Assembly (NCBI RefSeq): GCF_001298735.1
Contig: NZ_CYSP01000013.1
Coordinates: 78,941 to 142,940 of the forward strand
DNA from: Propionispora sp. 2/2-37
Lineage (GTDB): Bacteria; Bacillota; Negativicutes; Propionisporales; Propionisporaceae
Direction of reading: 5' to 3'
DNA length: 64,000 nucleotides
A program made the translations under genes and the position numbers. Numbering within the stretch: position 1 is the stretch's first letter; each line of letters begins with the position of its first letter. This document shows, in pieces, positions 44,409 through 53,584 of the stretch. The notes beneath the pieces were generated by a model that worked only from the letters and a program-made list of their open reading frames with translations, searched no databases and was not told the DNA's origin.

Positions 44409-45423
44409 GCTGTTTCGGGCATTAGGCTGTGATCTGGGAATTGATTTGGGGACCGCCAACACGCTGGTCCACAGCAAAGGGCAGGGCATTGTTCTGCAGG
44501 AGCCTTCGGTCGTTGCGGTGCTCCAGCATACCGGTGAAGTGCTGGCAGTTGGAGAGGAAGCCAGGGCCATGCTGGGCCGGACCCCGGGGAATATTGCGGC
44601 CCTCCGGCCGCTAAAAGACGGGGTTATTGCTGATTTTGACGTCACCCAGAAAATGTTAAATTATTTTATTCGGAAAGCGGTTCCTCCGCGTTCTTATATA
44701 AAACCACGGGTTGTTATCGGCGTTCCATCGGTCATTACTGAAGTGGAAAAAAGGGCTGTGGTATCGGCGGCTACACAGGCCGGAGCCAAGGAAGTGTATT
44801 TAATCGAGGAGCCGATGGCGGCAGCTATCGGTGCAGGATTGCGTGTGGAGGAACCCACAGGCAATATGGTGGTTGATATTGGCGGTGGAACAACCGATGT
44901 GGCGGTCATTTCACTGGGCGGTATTGTCAGCAGCCAGGCTATCCGTGTCGGCGGTGATGAAATGGACGAAGCAATCAGCCAGCATGTAAAAAGAACCCAT
45001 AGTCTGATTATCGGTGAACGGACAGCGGAGACTGTCAAGATGGCTATTGGTTCAGCCATTGCAATGCCGGAAGAAGAAGCAAAACTGGAAATTCGTGGAC
45101 GCAACCTGTTGACCGGGCTGCCCAAGGCACTGGTTCTTTCGCAGCGGGAGGTGCGGCTTGCTTTAGCTGAACCGGTCGCTGCCATTGTGGAAGCGGTAAA
45201 AAGCACGCTGGAAAGCACACCTCCTGAACTGGCCGCTGATATTATTGATCGCGGCATAGTTCTGACCGGTGGTGGCGCTTTGCTGCGGGGGCTGGATGTG
45301 TTGCTGGTTAAAGAAACCGGAATTACGGTGTCTATAGCGGAAGAGCCCCTTGCCTGTGTGGCCCATGGAACCGGAAAAGCATTGGATAGCCTTAAAATTC
45401 TGCGTCCGATGCATTCCGTATAA
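44401..45423 (+). CDS. MreB/Mbl-type rod-shape actin homologue
   Basis: This actin-fold protein is about 340 residues, with the nucleotide-binding motifs [41 protein letters not shown] and [18 protein letters not shown]. It would polymerise under the membrane and guide side-wall peptidoglycan synthesis. The ATG at 44401 lies behind AGAGGGGTGG. No mreC or mreD follows, so this is an isolated copy (Mbl/MreBH-like) rather than the main mre operon. Confidence 0.9.
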   Translation: MLRLFRALGCDLGIDLGTANTLVHSKGQGIVLQEPSVVAVLQHTGEVLAVGEEARAMLGRTPGNIAALRPLKDGVIADFDVTQKMLNYFIRKAVPPRSYIKPRVVIGVPSVITEVEKRAVVSAATQAGAKEVYLIEEPMAAAIGAGLRVEEPTGNMVVDIGGGTTDVAVISLGGIVSSQAIRVGGDEMDEAISQHVKRTHSLIIGERTAETVKMAIGSAIAMPEEEAKLEIRGRNLLTGLPKALVLSQREVRLALAEPVAAIVEAVKSTLESTPPELAADIIDRGIVLTGGGALLRGLDVLLVKETGITVSIAEEPLACVAHGTGKALDSLKILRPMHSV

Positions 45424-45552
45424 GCATGAAGATAAACGTTTTCCGGTTTTAAAAATCCGGTGTATTTTATCAGCTTGCCGGACAGACTTTTAAGGAAAGC
45501 TTGTGAACAGTAAAAGGAGGTGGACCGAACTTCCGCTGTTTCGGGAGGTCGG

Positions 45553-46890
45553 ATGTTATTGGACCCTGCGTCGATAGTGTGGAATGTATTTCTGGTTCTG
45601 GTTTTAGTTTTGCTAAATGGATTTTTTGTGGCAGCAGAGTTCGCTATGGTGAAAGTCCGCAGTACACGTATTGATACACTGTTACAGGAAGGCAATGCTC
45701 GGGCACAATATGCCAAACGGCTGGTAGGCAATCTGGACGCCTATCTGTCGGCCTGTCAGCTGGGAATTACGCTGGCTTCGCTGGGACTGGGCTGGATTGG
45801 CGAACCGGCAATCGCCCGCCTGATTGAGCCGGCGCTTCTGAATATAGGGCTGCCGGAAGCCGTTATTCATACGGTGGCCTTTGCGATTGCCTTTTCCATT
45901 ATTACAGCTTTGCATATCGTGCTGGGTGAACTGGCACCTAAATCACTGGCTATCCAGAAGGCTGACAGCGTGACCATTTGGACTTCAGTTCCGCTTATTG
46001 CTTTTTATAAATTTATGTATCCGGCTATATGGGTTTTAAATAGTCTTGCCAACCGGATTCTCCGCATGGTGGGTATTCAGATGGCGAGTGAACAGGAAGC
46101 CGCTCATACCGAAGAAGAAATCCGCATTTTGATGGAAGAAAGTCATAAACAGGGTTATATCAATAAAACGGAACTTACTTTTGTCGATAATATCTTCGAT
46201 TTTGCGGAAAAACATGTAAGTGAAGTGATGATTCCCCGTACCGATATGGTATGTGTGTATGCACAGGACCCGTTTGACGTCAATCTGGAAAAGGCTTTGA
46301 CGGAACAGCTTACCCGTTATCCTGTCTGTGATCCGGATAAAGATAACATTATTGGCTTTGTGCATATTAAAGATTTGCTGGCGGCACTGGCTAAAGGGCA
46401 GAGTCCCGCTCTTACGGAGATCAACCGGGAGATCATGGCGGTACCGGAAGCCATGCCGGTCAGCAATTTGCTCATGCTTATGCAAAAGGAAAAGGCGCAA
46501 ATCGCCATTGTGATTGACGAGTACGGCGGCACAGCCGGATTAGTGACCGTCGAGGATATTCTGGAGGAAATTGTCGGCGAAATTCAGGATGAGTTTGATG
46601 AGGAGCGGCCTGTTGTCGAAATCCGTTCCGATGCGTCCCATTCCATCGACGGGCGCTTGCCCATCGGGGATTTTAATGATATTTTTGGCGTACAGTTGGA
46701 GGAGGACGAGGTCGATACCATTGGAGGCTGGCTGTCGGCCAGAGTGGAAATGCCGCCGCAGTTGGGCCACAAAATTACTTATGCGGGCTATGACCTTGTT
46801 GTTGAAGAAGTGGACAACATGCGAATCACCCGGGTACTGCTGCGCAAGAATACACAGGAGGACGATATGCCGCAGGAAGAACAAGAATAG
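45553..46890 (+). CDS. CNNM/HlyC-CorC-family membrane protein
   Basis: This protein is about 445 residues. An N-terminal DUF21 membrane region (NGFFVAAEFAMVKVRSTRID, four helices) is followed by two CBS motifs (VMIPRTDMVCVYA; MAVPEAMPVSNLLMLMQKEK). A C-terminal CorC_HlyC domain (EEIVGEIQDEFDEE) completes it. Members are implicated in magnesium or cobalt efflux and were once called hemolysins. I prefer ATG 45553, with GGGAGG just before, to the GTG at 45520, whose AGGAGG is adjacent and too close. Confidence 0.9.
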   Translation: MLLDPASIVWNVFLVLVLVLLNGFFVAAEFAMVKVRSTRIDTLLQEGNARAQYAKRLVGNLDAYLSACQLGITLASLGLGWIGEPAIARLIEPALLNIGLPEAVIHTVAFAIAFSIITALHIVLGELAPKSLAIQKADSVTIWTSVPLIAFYKFMYPAIWVLNSLANRILRMVGIQMASEQEAAHTEEEIRILMEESHKQGYINKTELTFVDNIFDFAEKHVSEVMIPRTDMVCVYAQDPFDVNLEKALTEQLTRYPVCDPDKDNIIGFVHIKDLLAALAKGQSPALTEINREIMAVPEAMPVSNLLMLMQKEKAQIAIVIDEYGGTAGLVTVEDILEEIVGEIQDEFDEERPVVEIRSDASHSIDGRLPIGDFNDIFGVQLEEDEVDTIGGWLSARVEMPPQLGHKITYAGYDLVVEEVDNMRITRVLLRKNTQEDDMPQEEQE

Positions 46891-47041
46891 GCAGGCCCTT
46901 CGCTGCACGTACTGATTAAACTGCTGTACCATTACTCTGGTACTGGCCGCTTCTTTGTTTGATTTTACTAAATAAAAGGCAGGAATTATAAATTTACCGT
47001 AACGGCAGGTTTATGCTTTCTTTTCAATTACAATTCCTAGA

Positions 47042-47076
47042 CAACCGTCCGATAATGAATAGGACGGTTGCTTTTG
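47042..47076 (+). terminator. Intrinsic terminator
   Basis: CAACCGTCC (47042-47050) pairs with GGACGGTTG (47062-47070), followed by CTTTTG. It separates the CNNM-type gene from the TPR protein gene. Confidence 0.7.
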
Positions 47077-47113
47077 CTGTCTAATTTTACGCTATGAAGG
47101 CAGGAAATAATGA

Positions 47114-48808
47114 GTGAGGCGTTTTTGCATGCAGCGTTTATCTTATCAAGCCATTAGAGCGGCATTGGCCGGTGACAATGTCCCGCAAATACGCAAAATC
47201 AGGGACGGCTGCCGGGCAATGTTAAAAGCCAGGCCCGACAGTCTTCCCGGCCTGCGGCTCATGGGAGAAATTGAATACCGGCTCGGTCAATTCAGCCAGG
47301 CGGAGAAGTGGTTTAAAAAAGCTCTGGCTATCAGGCCCGGTTCCGCAGAATTACGCTACAATTATGCACAGGCTCTCGCCGGGCGGCAAAGGTATGCTGC
47401 AGCCATCAGGGAGTTGCAAAATGCCGTTGCCTTGAGGCCGGAGTATAGCGAGGCATACTATAGCTTTGGCCTGTTTAGCGAACGGTGCGGTGATGAAACC
47501 GGCGCGATAGAAGCCTATCGAAAGGCGATTGCCATAAACCCGAATTATGCGGCGGCAATGGACCGGCTGGGTATTATTTTTATGAATCAGGGAGCGTTGA
47601 CAGAAGCGCTGCTGTGTTTCCGGAAAGTGCTTGCGTTTCAATCCGGCAACCCGGATACTTTGAATCATATCGGTACTATCTATCATCATCAGGGTGAGTT
47701 TGAAAAAAGTATAGCCTACTTCCGGCAGGCACTGGCAGTTCGGCCGGATTATCCGGTCACTCTGAACAACCTTGGTGTTGCCCTGAAATCCGCCGGAAAA
47801 GTGCAGGCAGCGATTGCTGTCTATGAACAGGCCCTTGCTTTAAAAAGAAACTGGCCGGAACTGGAAACCAATCTGGCCATGGCGCTGCTGGCGTCCGGAG
47901 ATATGGAAAGGGGATGGCAGAAATTCGAATGGCGGCTAAAGTCTGCCAAGCTGTTTGCCGCCAGACCGAAGATGGTAAAACCCCGCTGGCAGGGAGGAAT
48001 GACGAAGCAAGGCCGCACCCTGCTGATCCGGGCGGAACAAGGGTATGGTGATACGCTGCAATTTTGCCGCTATGTGCCGCTTGCAGCCAAACTCGGTTTG
48101 CGCGTGATACTGGAGGTGCAGCCGCCGCTTGTCAGACTGCTGAGGGCTTTGGACGGTGTCAGCCAGGTGCTCGCCTACGGGCAGCCGTTGCCTGATTTTG
48201 ATTTTTATTGCCCGATGATGAGCCTGCCCCTGGCTTTTCATACGCAATTGGCAACAATCCCGGCTAACGTACCGTATCTTTCCGTCCCGGAGGAGAGTAT
48301 TGGCAATTGGCGTAAGCGTATGCCGGACAGCCGGGATATGCTGAAGGTCGGACTGGTGTGGGCCGGAAAACGGCGGGTTGCCTCTGCCGTACTCGCTGCT
48401 GCCGACCACAGGCGGTCTATCGATCCTTCCTTGTTTGCCCCATTGCTGTCGGTTGAGGGGGTTCAATTCTACAGCTTACAGAAAGAGGGACCGGCCGCTC
48501 CCGTAGCGGCCGGTCTGATCGATATGATGACGGAATGTCAGGATTTTGCCGACACGGCTGCATTGATTGCCAATCTTGATCTTGTTATCAGCGTCGATAC
48601 GGCGGTAGCCCATCTTGCCGGTGCCATGGGAAAACCGGTGTGGCTTCTTAACCGTTTTGACGGCTGCTGGCGCTGGCTGCAGCAACGGGAGGACAGTCCG
48701 TGGTATCCGTCGCTGCGCCTGTTTCGCCAAGCGCAGCCGGGAGAATGGGAAAACGTTATCGCCCTTGTATGCAGGGAACTTCAGCGCCTGGCGGGACAGT
48801 TACGCTAA
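47114..48808 (+). CDS. TPR-repeat protein with C-terminal GT9-like glycosyltransferase domain
   Basis: This 564-residue protein opens with six or seven tetratricopeptide repeats (about 40-275; for example AEKWFKKALAIRPGSAELRYNYAQAL and AIEAYRKAIAINPNYAAAMDRLG). A domain like glycosyltransferase family 9 follows (about 310-560, with EQGYGDTLQFCRYVP and VISVDTAVAHLAGAMGKPVW). Proteins of this make-up occur in glycan assembly and in protein-glycosylation islands. Substrate unknown. The start may be GTG 47114 or ATG 47129. It is a single gene ended by a terminator. Confidence 0.82.
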   Translation: MRRFCMQRLSYQAIRAALAGDNVPQIRKIRDGCRAMLKARPDSLPGLRLMGEIEYRLGQFSQAEKWFKKALAIRPGSAELRYNYAQALAGRQRYAAAIRELQNAVALRPEYSEAYYSFGLFSERCGDETGAIEAYRKAIAINPNYAAAMDRLGIIFMNQGALTEALLCFRKVLAFQSGNPDTLNHIGTIYHHQGEFEKSIAYFRQALAVRPDYPVTLNNLGVALKSAGKVQAAIAVYEQALALKRNWPELETNLAMALLASGDMERGWQKFEWRLKSAKLFAARPKMVKPRWQGGMTKQGRTLLIRAEQGYGDTLQFCRYVPLAAKLGLRVILEVQPPLVRLLRALDGVSQVLAYGQPLPDFDFYCPMMSLPLAFHTQLATIPANVPYLSVPEESIGNWRKRMPDSRDMLKVGLVWAGKRRVASAVLAAADHRRSIDPSLFAPLLSVEGVQFYSLQKEGPAAPVAAGLIDMMTECQDFADTAALIANLDLVISVDTAVAHLAGAMGKPVWLLNRFDGCWRWLQQREDSPWYPSLRLFRQAQPGEWENVIALVCRELQRLAGQLR

Positions 48809-48825
48809 TGTCCCTACGTTTTAAA

Positions 48826-48873
48826 GAAAAAGGCCGTCGCCAATAGATTTAATCGATTGAGACGGCTTTTTAT
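48826..48873 (+). terminator. Terminator after the TPR-glycosyltransferase gene
   Basis: AAAAAGGCCGTC pairs with GACGGCTTTTT (48861-48871), followed by TATT. Confidence 0.7.
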
Positions 48874-48906
48874 TGATTTGCACCCGTTTGTTCCCGGAGC
48901 AGAGCC

Positions 48907-49143
48907 ATGCTTTGCTCCAGCCATTCCACTCGCCTGGGTGACGACCAAAAGGTGTTTACGGCGGAAGAGGTGTTGATGGGCAAACAGGAAGCCGGGGCGA
49001 GCACGGTCATTATCGGTGGCGGTTTAGTAGGCTATGAGCTAGCTTTGTGGTTAAGACGCCAGGGGAAAAACGGTAACTATTGTGGAGGACCTTTTGCCTT
49101 CGAACTGGCAACGGAGCGTACGCCGAAACAGCCAAAAATGTGA
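48907..49143 (+). pseudogene. Frameshifted fragment of an NADH:flavin oxidoreductase
   Basis: The translation VFTAEEVLMGKQEAGASTVIIGGGLVGYELALWLRRQGK is the start of the NAD(P)-binding domain of 2,4-dienoyl-CoA reductase / 2-enoate reductase proteins (Old Yellow Enzyme group). Just after this, in GGGGAAAAACGG (49062-49073), one base too many shifts the frame. Removing one A would give KTVTIVEDLLPSNW, the expected continuation (VTIVE). Both the upstream FMN domain and the downstream end are missing, and its 3' end abuts the MFS transporter gene. A dead relic. Confidence 0.65.
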
Positions 49144-50496
49144 TTATTTCGAGGTATGGATGGCGTTTGGTGGCATGGTTTTTTGCATATCGGAATTGGC
49201 AGTATGGCTATTGATTAATTTTTCCGGGATGGCCAGAGTCAATAAGCAAGTAACTAAAGCACAGGAGGCAAGGACATACATGCTGACCGTTGTGGAGCCG
49301 GTAACATCTTTCAAATAGCCGACCGCGTAGGGACCAAGAAAGCCGCCAAGATTAGCAATGGAATTGATAAGCGCAATACCGACGGCAGCGGTCTCCTCTG
49401 AAAGAAATGCACTGGGAAGTGTCCAGAATGTCCCGGCAAAACCGTAAATGCCGATGATGCTAAAAGTAATCCAAACCATTGACCAGACCATGTCATTGGT
49501 CATCGTAAGCGCGATTAGCCCGATAAAAGCCGTTGAAATAGGCAGGCCGACATGATAACGGCGTTCCATGGTTTTATCGGAATGCCGGCCGACAGCGATC
49601 ATTGCCATTACACCGCAAATATAAGGAATCGTAGAGATAAAGCCGACCTGGGTATTGGTCAGCGTTTTGCCCAGCGCTTTAATAATCTGAGGCATCCACA
49701 TGCTCAGGCCGTACATGGCGCATACATAACCGAAGAAAATAACGGAAAGATGCCACACCCTGGCATTTTTTAAAACTTCCCATTTGGAAACTTTGGTTTT
49801 CTGTATTTTAGCCTCATGCTCCTGTTGCAGTTGGTTAACCAGCCATTCTTTTTCATCCTTAGTTAGGAACTTGGCTTGTTCCGGCCGGTCGACCAGATAG
49901 AAAAGAGTGGTAATGCCCAGGATCACGGCCGGTAATCCTTCAATAATAAACAGCCAGCGCCAGCCATCCAGTCCCAGCCAATGGACATGATCCATAATCC
50001 AGGTCGAAAGAGGACCGGTGATAATGTTATTGAGCGCCATGCCGGTCATGAAGATGGCAATGGTTTTTGCAAGATATTTTGATGGAAACCAATAGGTCAT
50101 ATATAAAATCATGCCGGGATAGAAACCGGCTTCGGCAATTCCAAGCAGAATGCGCAAAATACCAAGCTGTGTAGCATTTTGGATGAAGCCGGTCCCTACA
50201 GTTACTAAACCCCAGGTAATCAGAATGCGGGCTATCCAGATACGGCAGCCTAATTTATGCATCAATACATTGCTGGGGACCTCAAAAAAGAAATAAGCAA
50301 TAAAGAAGATACCGGCGATAATACCGAAGGTGGTGGCGCTGATACCTAACGCTTTATTCATTTCCAATGCGGCAAAGCTAATATTAACCCGGTCCATCAT
50401 CGCTACTATATACAGGACAAAGATATAGGGAACAATTCGCCAACGCAATTTGTTAATAAGCCGCTCTTCGTTAAACTGAGGCTGAGTCGCTGTCAT
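49144..50496 (-). CDS. MFS transporter, anion:cation symporter (ACS) type
   Basis: This 450-residue protein has 12 membrane segments. The first (RIVPYIFVLYIVAMMDRVNISFAALEMNKALG) and FQRIAEAGFYPGMILYMTYWFP-like segment (actual text LGIAEAGFYPGMILYMTYW) are typical of ACS transporters for hexuronates, glucarate, phthalate or tartrate. It would import a sugar acid with protons. It is divergent from the transketolase operon and shares its 22-bp operator sequence, so it most likely supplies that pathway's substrate. Confidence 0.9.
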   Translation of the reverse strand: MTATQPQFNEERLINKLRWRIVPYIFVLYIVAMMDRVNISFAALEMNKALGISATTFGIIAGIFFIAYFFFEVPSNVLMHKLGCRIWIARILITWGLVTVGTGFIQNATQLGILRILLGIAEAGFYPGMILYMTYWFPSKYLAKTIAIFMTGMALNNIITGPLSTWIMDHVHWLGLDGWRWLFIIEGLPAVILGITTLFYLVDRPEQAKFLTKDEKEWLVNQLQQEHEAKIQKTKVSKWEVLKNARVWHLSVIFFGYVCAMYGLSMWMPQIIKALGKTLTNTQVGFISTIPYICGVMAMIAVGRHSDKTMERRYHVGLPISTAFIGLIALTMTNDMVWSMVWITFSIIGIYGFAGTFWTLPSAFLSEETAAVGIALINSIANLGGFLGPYAVGYLKDVTGSTTVSMYVLASCALVTCLLTLAIPEKLINSHTANSDMQKTMPPNAIHTSK

Positions 50497-50631
50497 ATTT
50501 ATACATTCTCCTTTGCATTTTTATCGGGGCATTAGCGTCAGTTAAGGATTTGGCAACAAAGCTGTTTGATATAAACACTAGCATCCGAGTAGTAAAGATA
50601 CAATACAGTAATCCCCTCCTCAAGAAAAGTA

Positions 50632-50689
50632 AAACATCATACGTTTAATGTTTGACCTAATTGTAAGGTAAGGACAAACTCGTTGTCAA
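50632..50689 (-). promoter_or_regulatory. MFS-gene promoter with a 22-bp operator
   Basis: On the minus strand TTGACA (50684-50689) and TACAAT (50660-50665) are 18 bases apart. The operator-like AAACATCATACGTTTAATGT continues TT (50632-50653) and covers the start region. The same motif recurs at 50785-50806 for the opposite promoter. Confidence 0.7.
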
Positions 50690-50747
50690 TAATAAACTGA
50701 AAATATTAAAAATTATATAATTTACGAAATGTTTAAAAAGAAATAGA

Positions 50748-50806
50748 TTGACAGGGTATTTTTTTATATGATAAGGTAAAGGTAAAACATCATATGTTTG
50801 ATGTTT
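50748..50806 (+). promoter_or_regulatory. Transketolase-operon promoter with a 22-bp operator
   Basis: TTGACA (50748-50753) is followed by an imperfect -10 near 50770-50777 (GATAAGGT). The site AAACATCATATGTTTGATGT, continuing TT (50785-50806), lies over the start. The two operators differ at two positions only. The FadR-type regulator encoded at 53585 is the obvious candidate binder. The region 50497-50632 shows no other element. Confidence 0.68.
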
Positions 50807-50832
50807 AAGTTATTTAAAAAGGGGCGATAAGC

Positions 50833-51666
50833 ATGATGCAGCAAAAAGCTCTTGTAGATTTGCAGGCCATGGCTAACCAGATTCGGCTGGATGTCATGAA
50901 AATGGTTTATGAAGCACAGGACGGACATCCGGGACCGGCATTTTCTGCCGCGGATATGATCACAGCGCTTTACTTCAAAGAAATGAATATCAATCCGGCG
51001 GAAGCCGGATGGCCGGACCGCGACCGCTTCGTTCTTTCCAAGGGGCATGCCTGTCCTGCTTTATATGCGGCGCTAGCCCGCCGGGGCTATTTTCCCACAA
51101 CAGAATTTGACGGACTACGTAAAATGGGAAGAATGTTACAGGGGCATCCCGATATGAATAAAACACCCGGAATTGATATGACCTCCGGTTCATTAGGCAA
51201 CGGGTTATCATTGGCAGTCGGGATGGCTATAGCCGCTAAGTACCGGGGAAAATCTTATTATACCTACACCATTATGGGCGATGGTGAATTACAGGAAGGA
51301 TTGGTCTGGGAAGCGGCTATGTGTGCAAGCAAATACAAGCTTAACAACCTGATTGCCTTTGTTGACCATAATGGCTGGCAGAGTGGGGATAAGGTGGAAA
51401 CCGTTAGCGGTTTGCTCCCTCTTCTGCCTAAATGGCAAGCCTTTAACTGGTATTGCCAAGTGATTGACGGGCATGATTTTGTACAAATCAGCGAGGCTGT
51501 TGAAAACGCCAAACAGAGTGAAAAACCTTCGGTCATCATTGCCAATACGATCAAGGGGAAGGGCTTATCTTTTATGGAGAATGATAATTCCTGGCATAAA
51601 CGAATTCCCACAGCCGAGCAATTAGCAACGGCAAATGAAGTGTTAGGGGGCATAGTAAATGGCTAA
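50833..51666 (+). CDS. Transketolase N-terminal (TPP-binding) subunit
   Basis: This 277-residue half-transketolase has YEAQDGHPGPAFSAADMITALYF, LSKGHACPALYAALA and the TPP motif GDGELQEGLVWEAAMCASKYK, then NNLIAFVDHNGWQ. It needs the C-terminal subunit encoded next. Transketolases move a two-carbon ketol unit from a ketose donor (HOCH2-CO-) to an aldose acceptor. Split pairs outside the pentose-phosphate operon often serve special sugars, as AptA/AptB do for apulose 4-phosphate. First gene of the operon, overlapping the next by eight bases. Confidence 0.93.
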   Translation: MMQQKALVDLQAMANQIRLDVMKMVYEAQDGHPGPAFSAADMITALYFKEMNINPAEAGWPDRDRFVLSKGHACPALYAALARRGYFPTTEFDGLRKMGRMLQGHPDMNKTPGIDMTSGSLGNGLSLAVGMAIAAKYRGKSYYTYTIMGDGELQEGLVWEAAMCASKYKLNNLIAFVDHNGWQSGDKVETVSGLLPLLPKWQAFNWYCQVIDGHDFVQISEAVENAKQSEKPSVIIANTIKGKGLSFMENDNSWHKRIPTAEQLATANEVLGGIVNG

Positions 51667-52615
51667 TTATAAAGGAACACGGGAAGCTTTTGCGCAAGCT
51701 GTTATGGAATTGGCAGCACAAGATGACCGGATTTTATTTGTATCGGCAGACTCGTTAAAAGCCATGCGCGCCACCGCCTTTGCCGCTGCATTTCCGGATA
51801 AATACATTGAAGTCGGGATTGCCGAGCAGAATGCAGTAGGTGTGGCAGCCGGACTGGCTAGTACCGGTTTGATTCCGTTTGTAGGTACTTACAGCGGATT
51901 CATTACCATGCGGGCGGGGGAGCAGATGCGGACCTTTGCAGCCTATCCGGGCTTGAACGTAAAGCTGGTGGGCATTAATGGCGGCATATTCTCCGGAGAA
52001 AAGGAAGGGGTTACGCATCAGTTTTTTGAGGACCTGGGGATTGTACGTACGATACCGGGTATTACCGTGATTGTTCCGGCCGACGCCCATCAAATGTACC
52101 AGGCGGTCAAAGCAGCCGCAGCTATTGAAGGACCCGTGTATATCCGTGCCGGAAGCGGACGGGAGCATATAGTTTATGATGCAGAGACTCCGTTTGCGCT
52201 GGGTAAAATACATGTTCTAAACGAGTACGGGAAAGATGTGGCCCTGTTCGCCAATGGCTTTATTGTAAACCGGGCGGTAGAGGCGGCGTCTATCCTCAGG
52301 CAACAGGGGATCGGGGTGACACTTGTCGATGTGCCGACCTTGAAACCTCTGGACACGAAGGCCATCGCACGGGTATTAAAGGATTGCGGGACAGCCGTGA
52401 CGGTAGAGGATCATAATATCATCGGCGGGCTGGGCGACGCCATTGCGAAAGTAAGCAGTGAAGAGTGTCCCGTCCGCATTGAACGTGTAGGATTGCAGGA
52501 TGTCTTTCCCAGCTCCGGAGCTGCGGAAGAGGTTCTCGATTATTATGGCATGTCGGTACAAGACATTGTAGCTGCAGTAAAGCGGGCATATAACAAAAAA
52601 CAGGAGGCTTTGTGA
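51659..52615 (+). CDS. Transketolase C-terminal subunit
   Basis: This 318-residue partner carries the pyrimidine-binding domain (YIEVGIAEQNAVGVAAGLAS, with the Glu that activates TPP). The C-terminal domain starts near 190. Length and order match split transketolases. Its TGA overlaps the ATG of the oxidoisomerase-like gene (TGATG), so all three proteins are probably made together. Confidence 0.93.
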   Translation: MANYKGTREAFAQAVMELAAQDDRILFVSADSLKAMRATAFAAAFPDKYIEVGIAEQNAVGVAAGLASTGLIPFVGTYSGFITMRAGEQMRTFAAYPGLNVKLVGINGGIFSGEKEGVTHQFFEDLGIVRTIPGITVIVPADAHQMYQAVKAAAAIEGPVYIRAGSGREHIVYDAETPFALGKIHVLNEYGKDVALFANGFIVNRAVEAASILRQQGIGVTLVDVPTLKPLDTKAIARVLKDCGTAVTVEDHNIIGGLGDAIAKVSSEECPVRIERVGLQDVFPSSGAAEEVLDYYGMSVQDIVAAVKRAYNKKQEAL

Positions 52616-53469
52616 TGAGTGAAAAAATTACTGTCACCGTAATTGGTGCGGGCGGAAAAATGGGAACAAGAGTCAGCAATAACCTGGTGAAACATCCGGA
52701 GACAATTGCCTTGCATTTATGTGAAGCGTCCGAAACCGGCATTCGGGGCATCCGGGACCGGGGTCTTGAGGTAACTCCTGCGGAAGTGGCTGTGCCGAAA
52801 AGTAATATTATTATTTTAGCCGTTCCGGATAAGGTGATTTATCAAGTATCCACCGGCATTGTGAACATGATGGCACCGAACAGTACCTTGATTATTCTGG
52901 ACCCTGCGGCAGCTGTGGCCAAAGAACTGGCTTTGCGGGAAGATTGTACTTTTGTTGTGACGCATCCCTGCCATCCCTCATATTTTTTGGATCAGGATAC
53001 TCCGGAAGCCAGACAGGATTATTTTGGAGGCGTAGCCGGTAAACAGGATATTGTGATGGCTAAAATTCAAGGCTGTGACGAAAATTTTGCCCAAGCCAGA
53101 CAGGTCAGTGAAATCATGTTTTCGCCGGTGGTTAACAGCTATGTAATGGGCGTACGTGATATCGCTTTCCTGGAGCCGACGCTGGTAGAGATTCTTGGCG
53201 CCACCACATTATATGCTATGGCCGAAACGGTGAAAGAAGCGGAAAGAAGGGGAATTCCCCGGGCGGCAGCGGAGTCCTTTTTATCGGGGCATATTTACAA
53301 TTTGTCCGCTAATTTTCTGGGAAAATTGAATGCCAAGGTTTCCGATGCCTGTATGGTGGCTATTGAACTTGGCAATAAGCTGGTCCTGAGGGAAGACTGG
53401 AAAAAGATCTGGGAGGATGAGGTTCTGGACCGCAGTATAGCGACAATGCTTCATCCGGAGCGGCAATAA
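52615..53469 (+). CDS. ApnO-like oxidoisomerase (PGDH_C family)
   Basis: This protein is about 284 residues. Its N-terminal Rossmann domain (VTVIGAGGKMGTRVSNNL, IILAVPDKVI) binds NAD(P). The rest (THPCHPSYF, DTPEARQDYFGGVAGKQDIVMAKIQG, ERRGIPRAAAESFLSGH, SDACMVAIELGNKLVLREDW) matches what I recall of D-apionate oxidoisomerase and other PGDH_C-domain proteins. ApnO oxidises D-apionate and shifts a hydroxymethyl group, giving 3-oxo-isoapionate. The real substrate here is inferred. Overlaps the transketolase gene by one base. Confidence 0.82.
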   Translation: MSEKITVTVIGAGGKMGTRVSNNLVKHPETIALHLCEASETGIRGIRDRGLEVTPAEVAVPKSNIIILAVPDKVIYQVSTGIVNMMAPNSTLIILDPAAAVAKELALREDCTFVVTHPCHPSYFLDQDTPEARQDYFGGVAGKQDIVMAKIQGCDENFAQARQVSEIMFSPVVNSYVMGVRDIAFLEPTLVEILGATTLYAMAETVKEAERRGIPRAAAESFLSGHIYNLSANFLGKLNAKVSDACMVAIELGNKLVLREDWKKIWEDEVLDRSIATMLHPERQ

Positions 53470-53584
53470 TCATAAATGCTCCTGCACCTCCGCAACAAAT
53501 CCTGAATTGCATTGGTAAAATGTCTGATGATATAATGTAGACAATTATGATGCGGATTTTGCGGAAAAAGGGGTAAAGAAAACG

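Noticed and set aside
44694..45731. 345-codon minus-strand frame
   Set aside because: Lies antisense to the mreB-like gene; its Ser/Pro/Ala-rich translation is the usual mirror of an actin-family gene.
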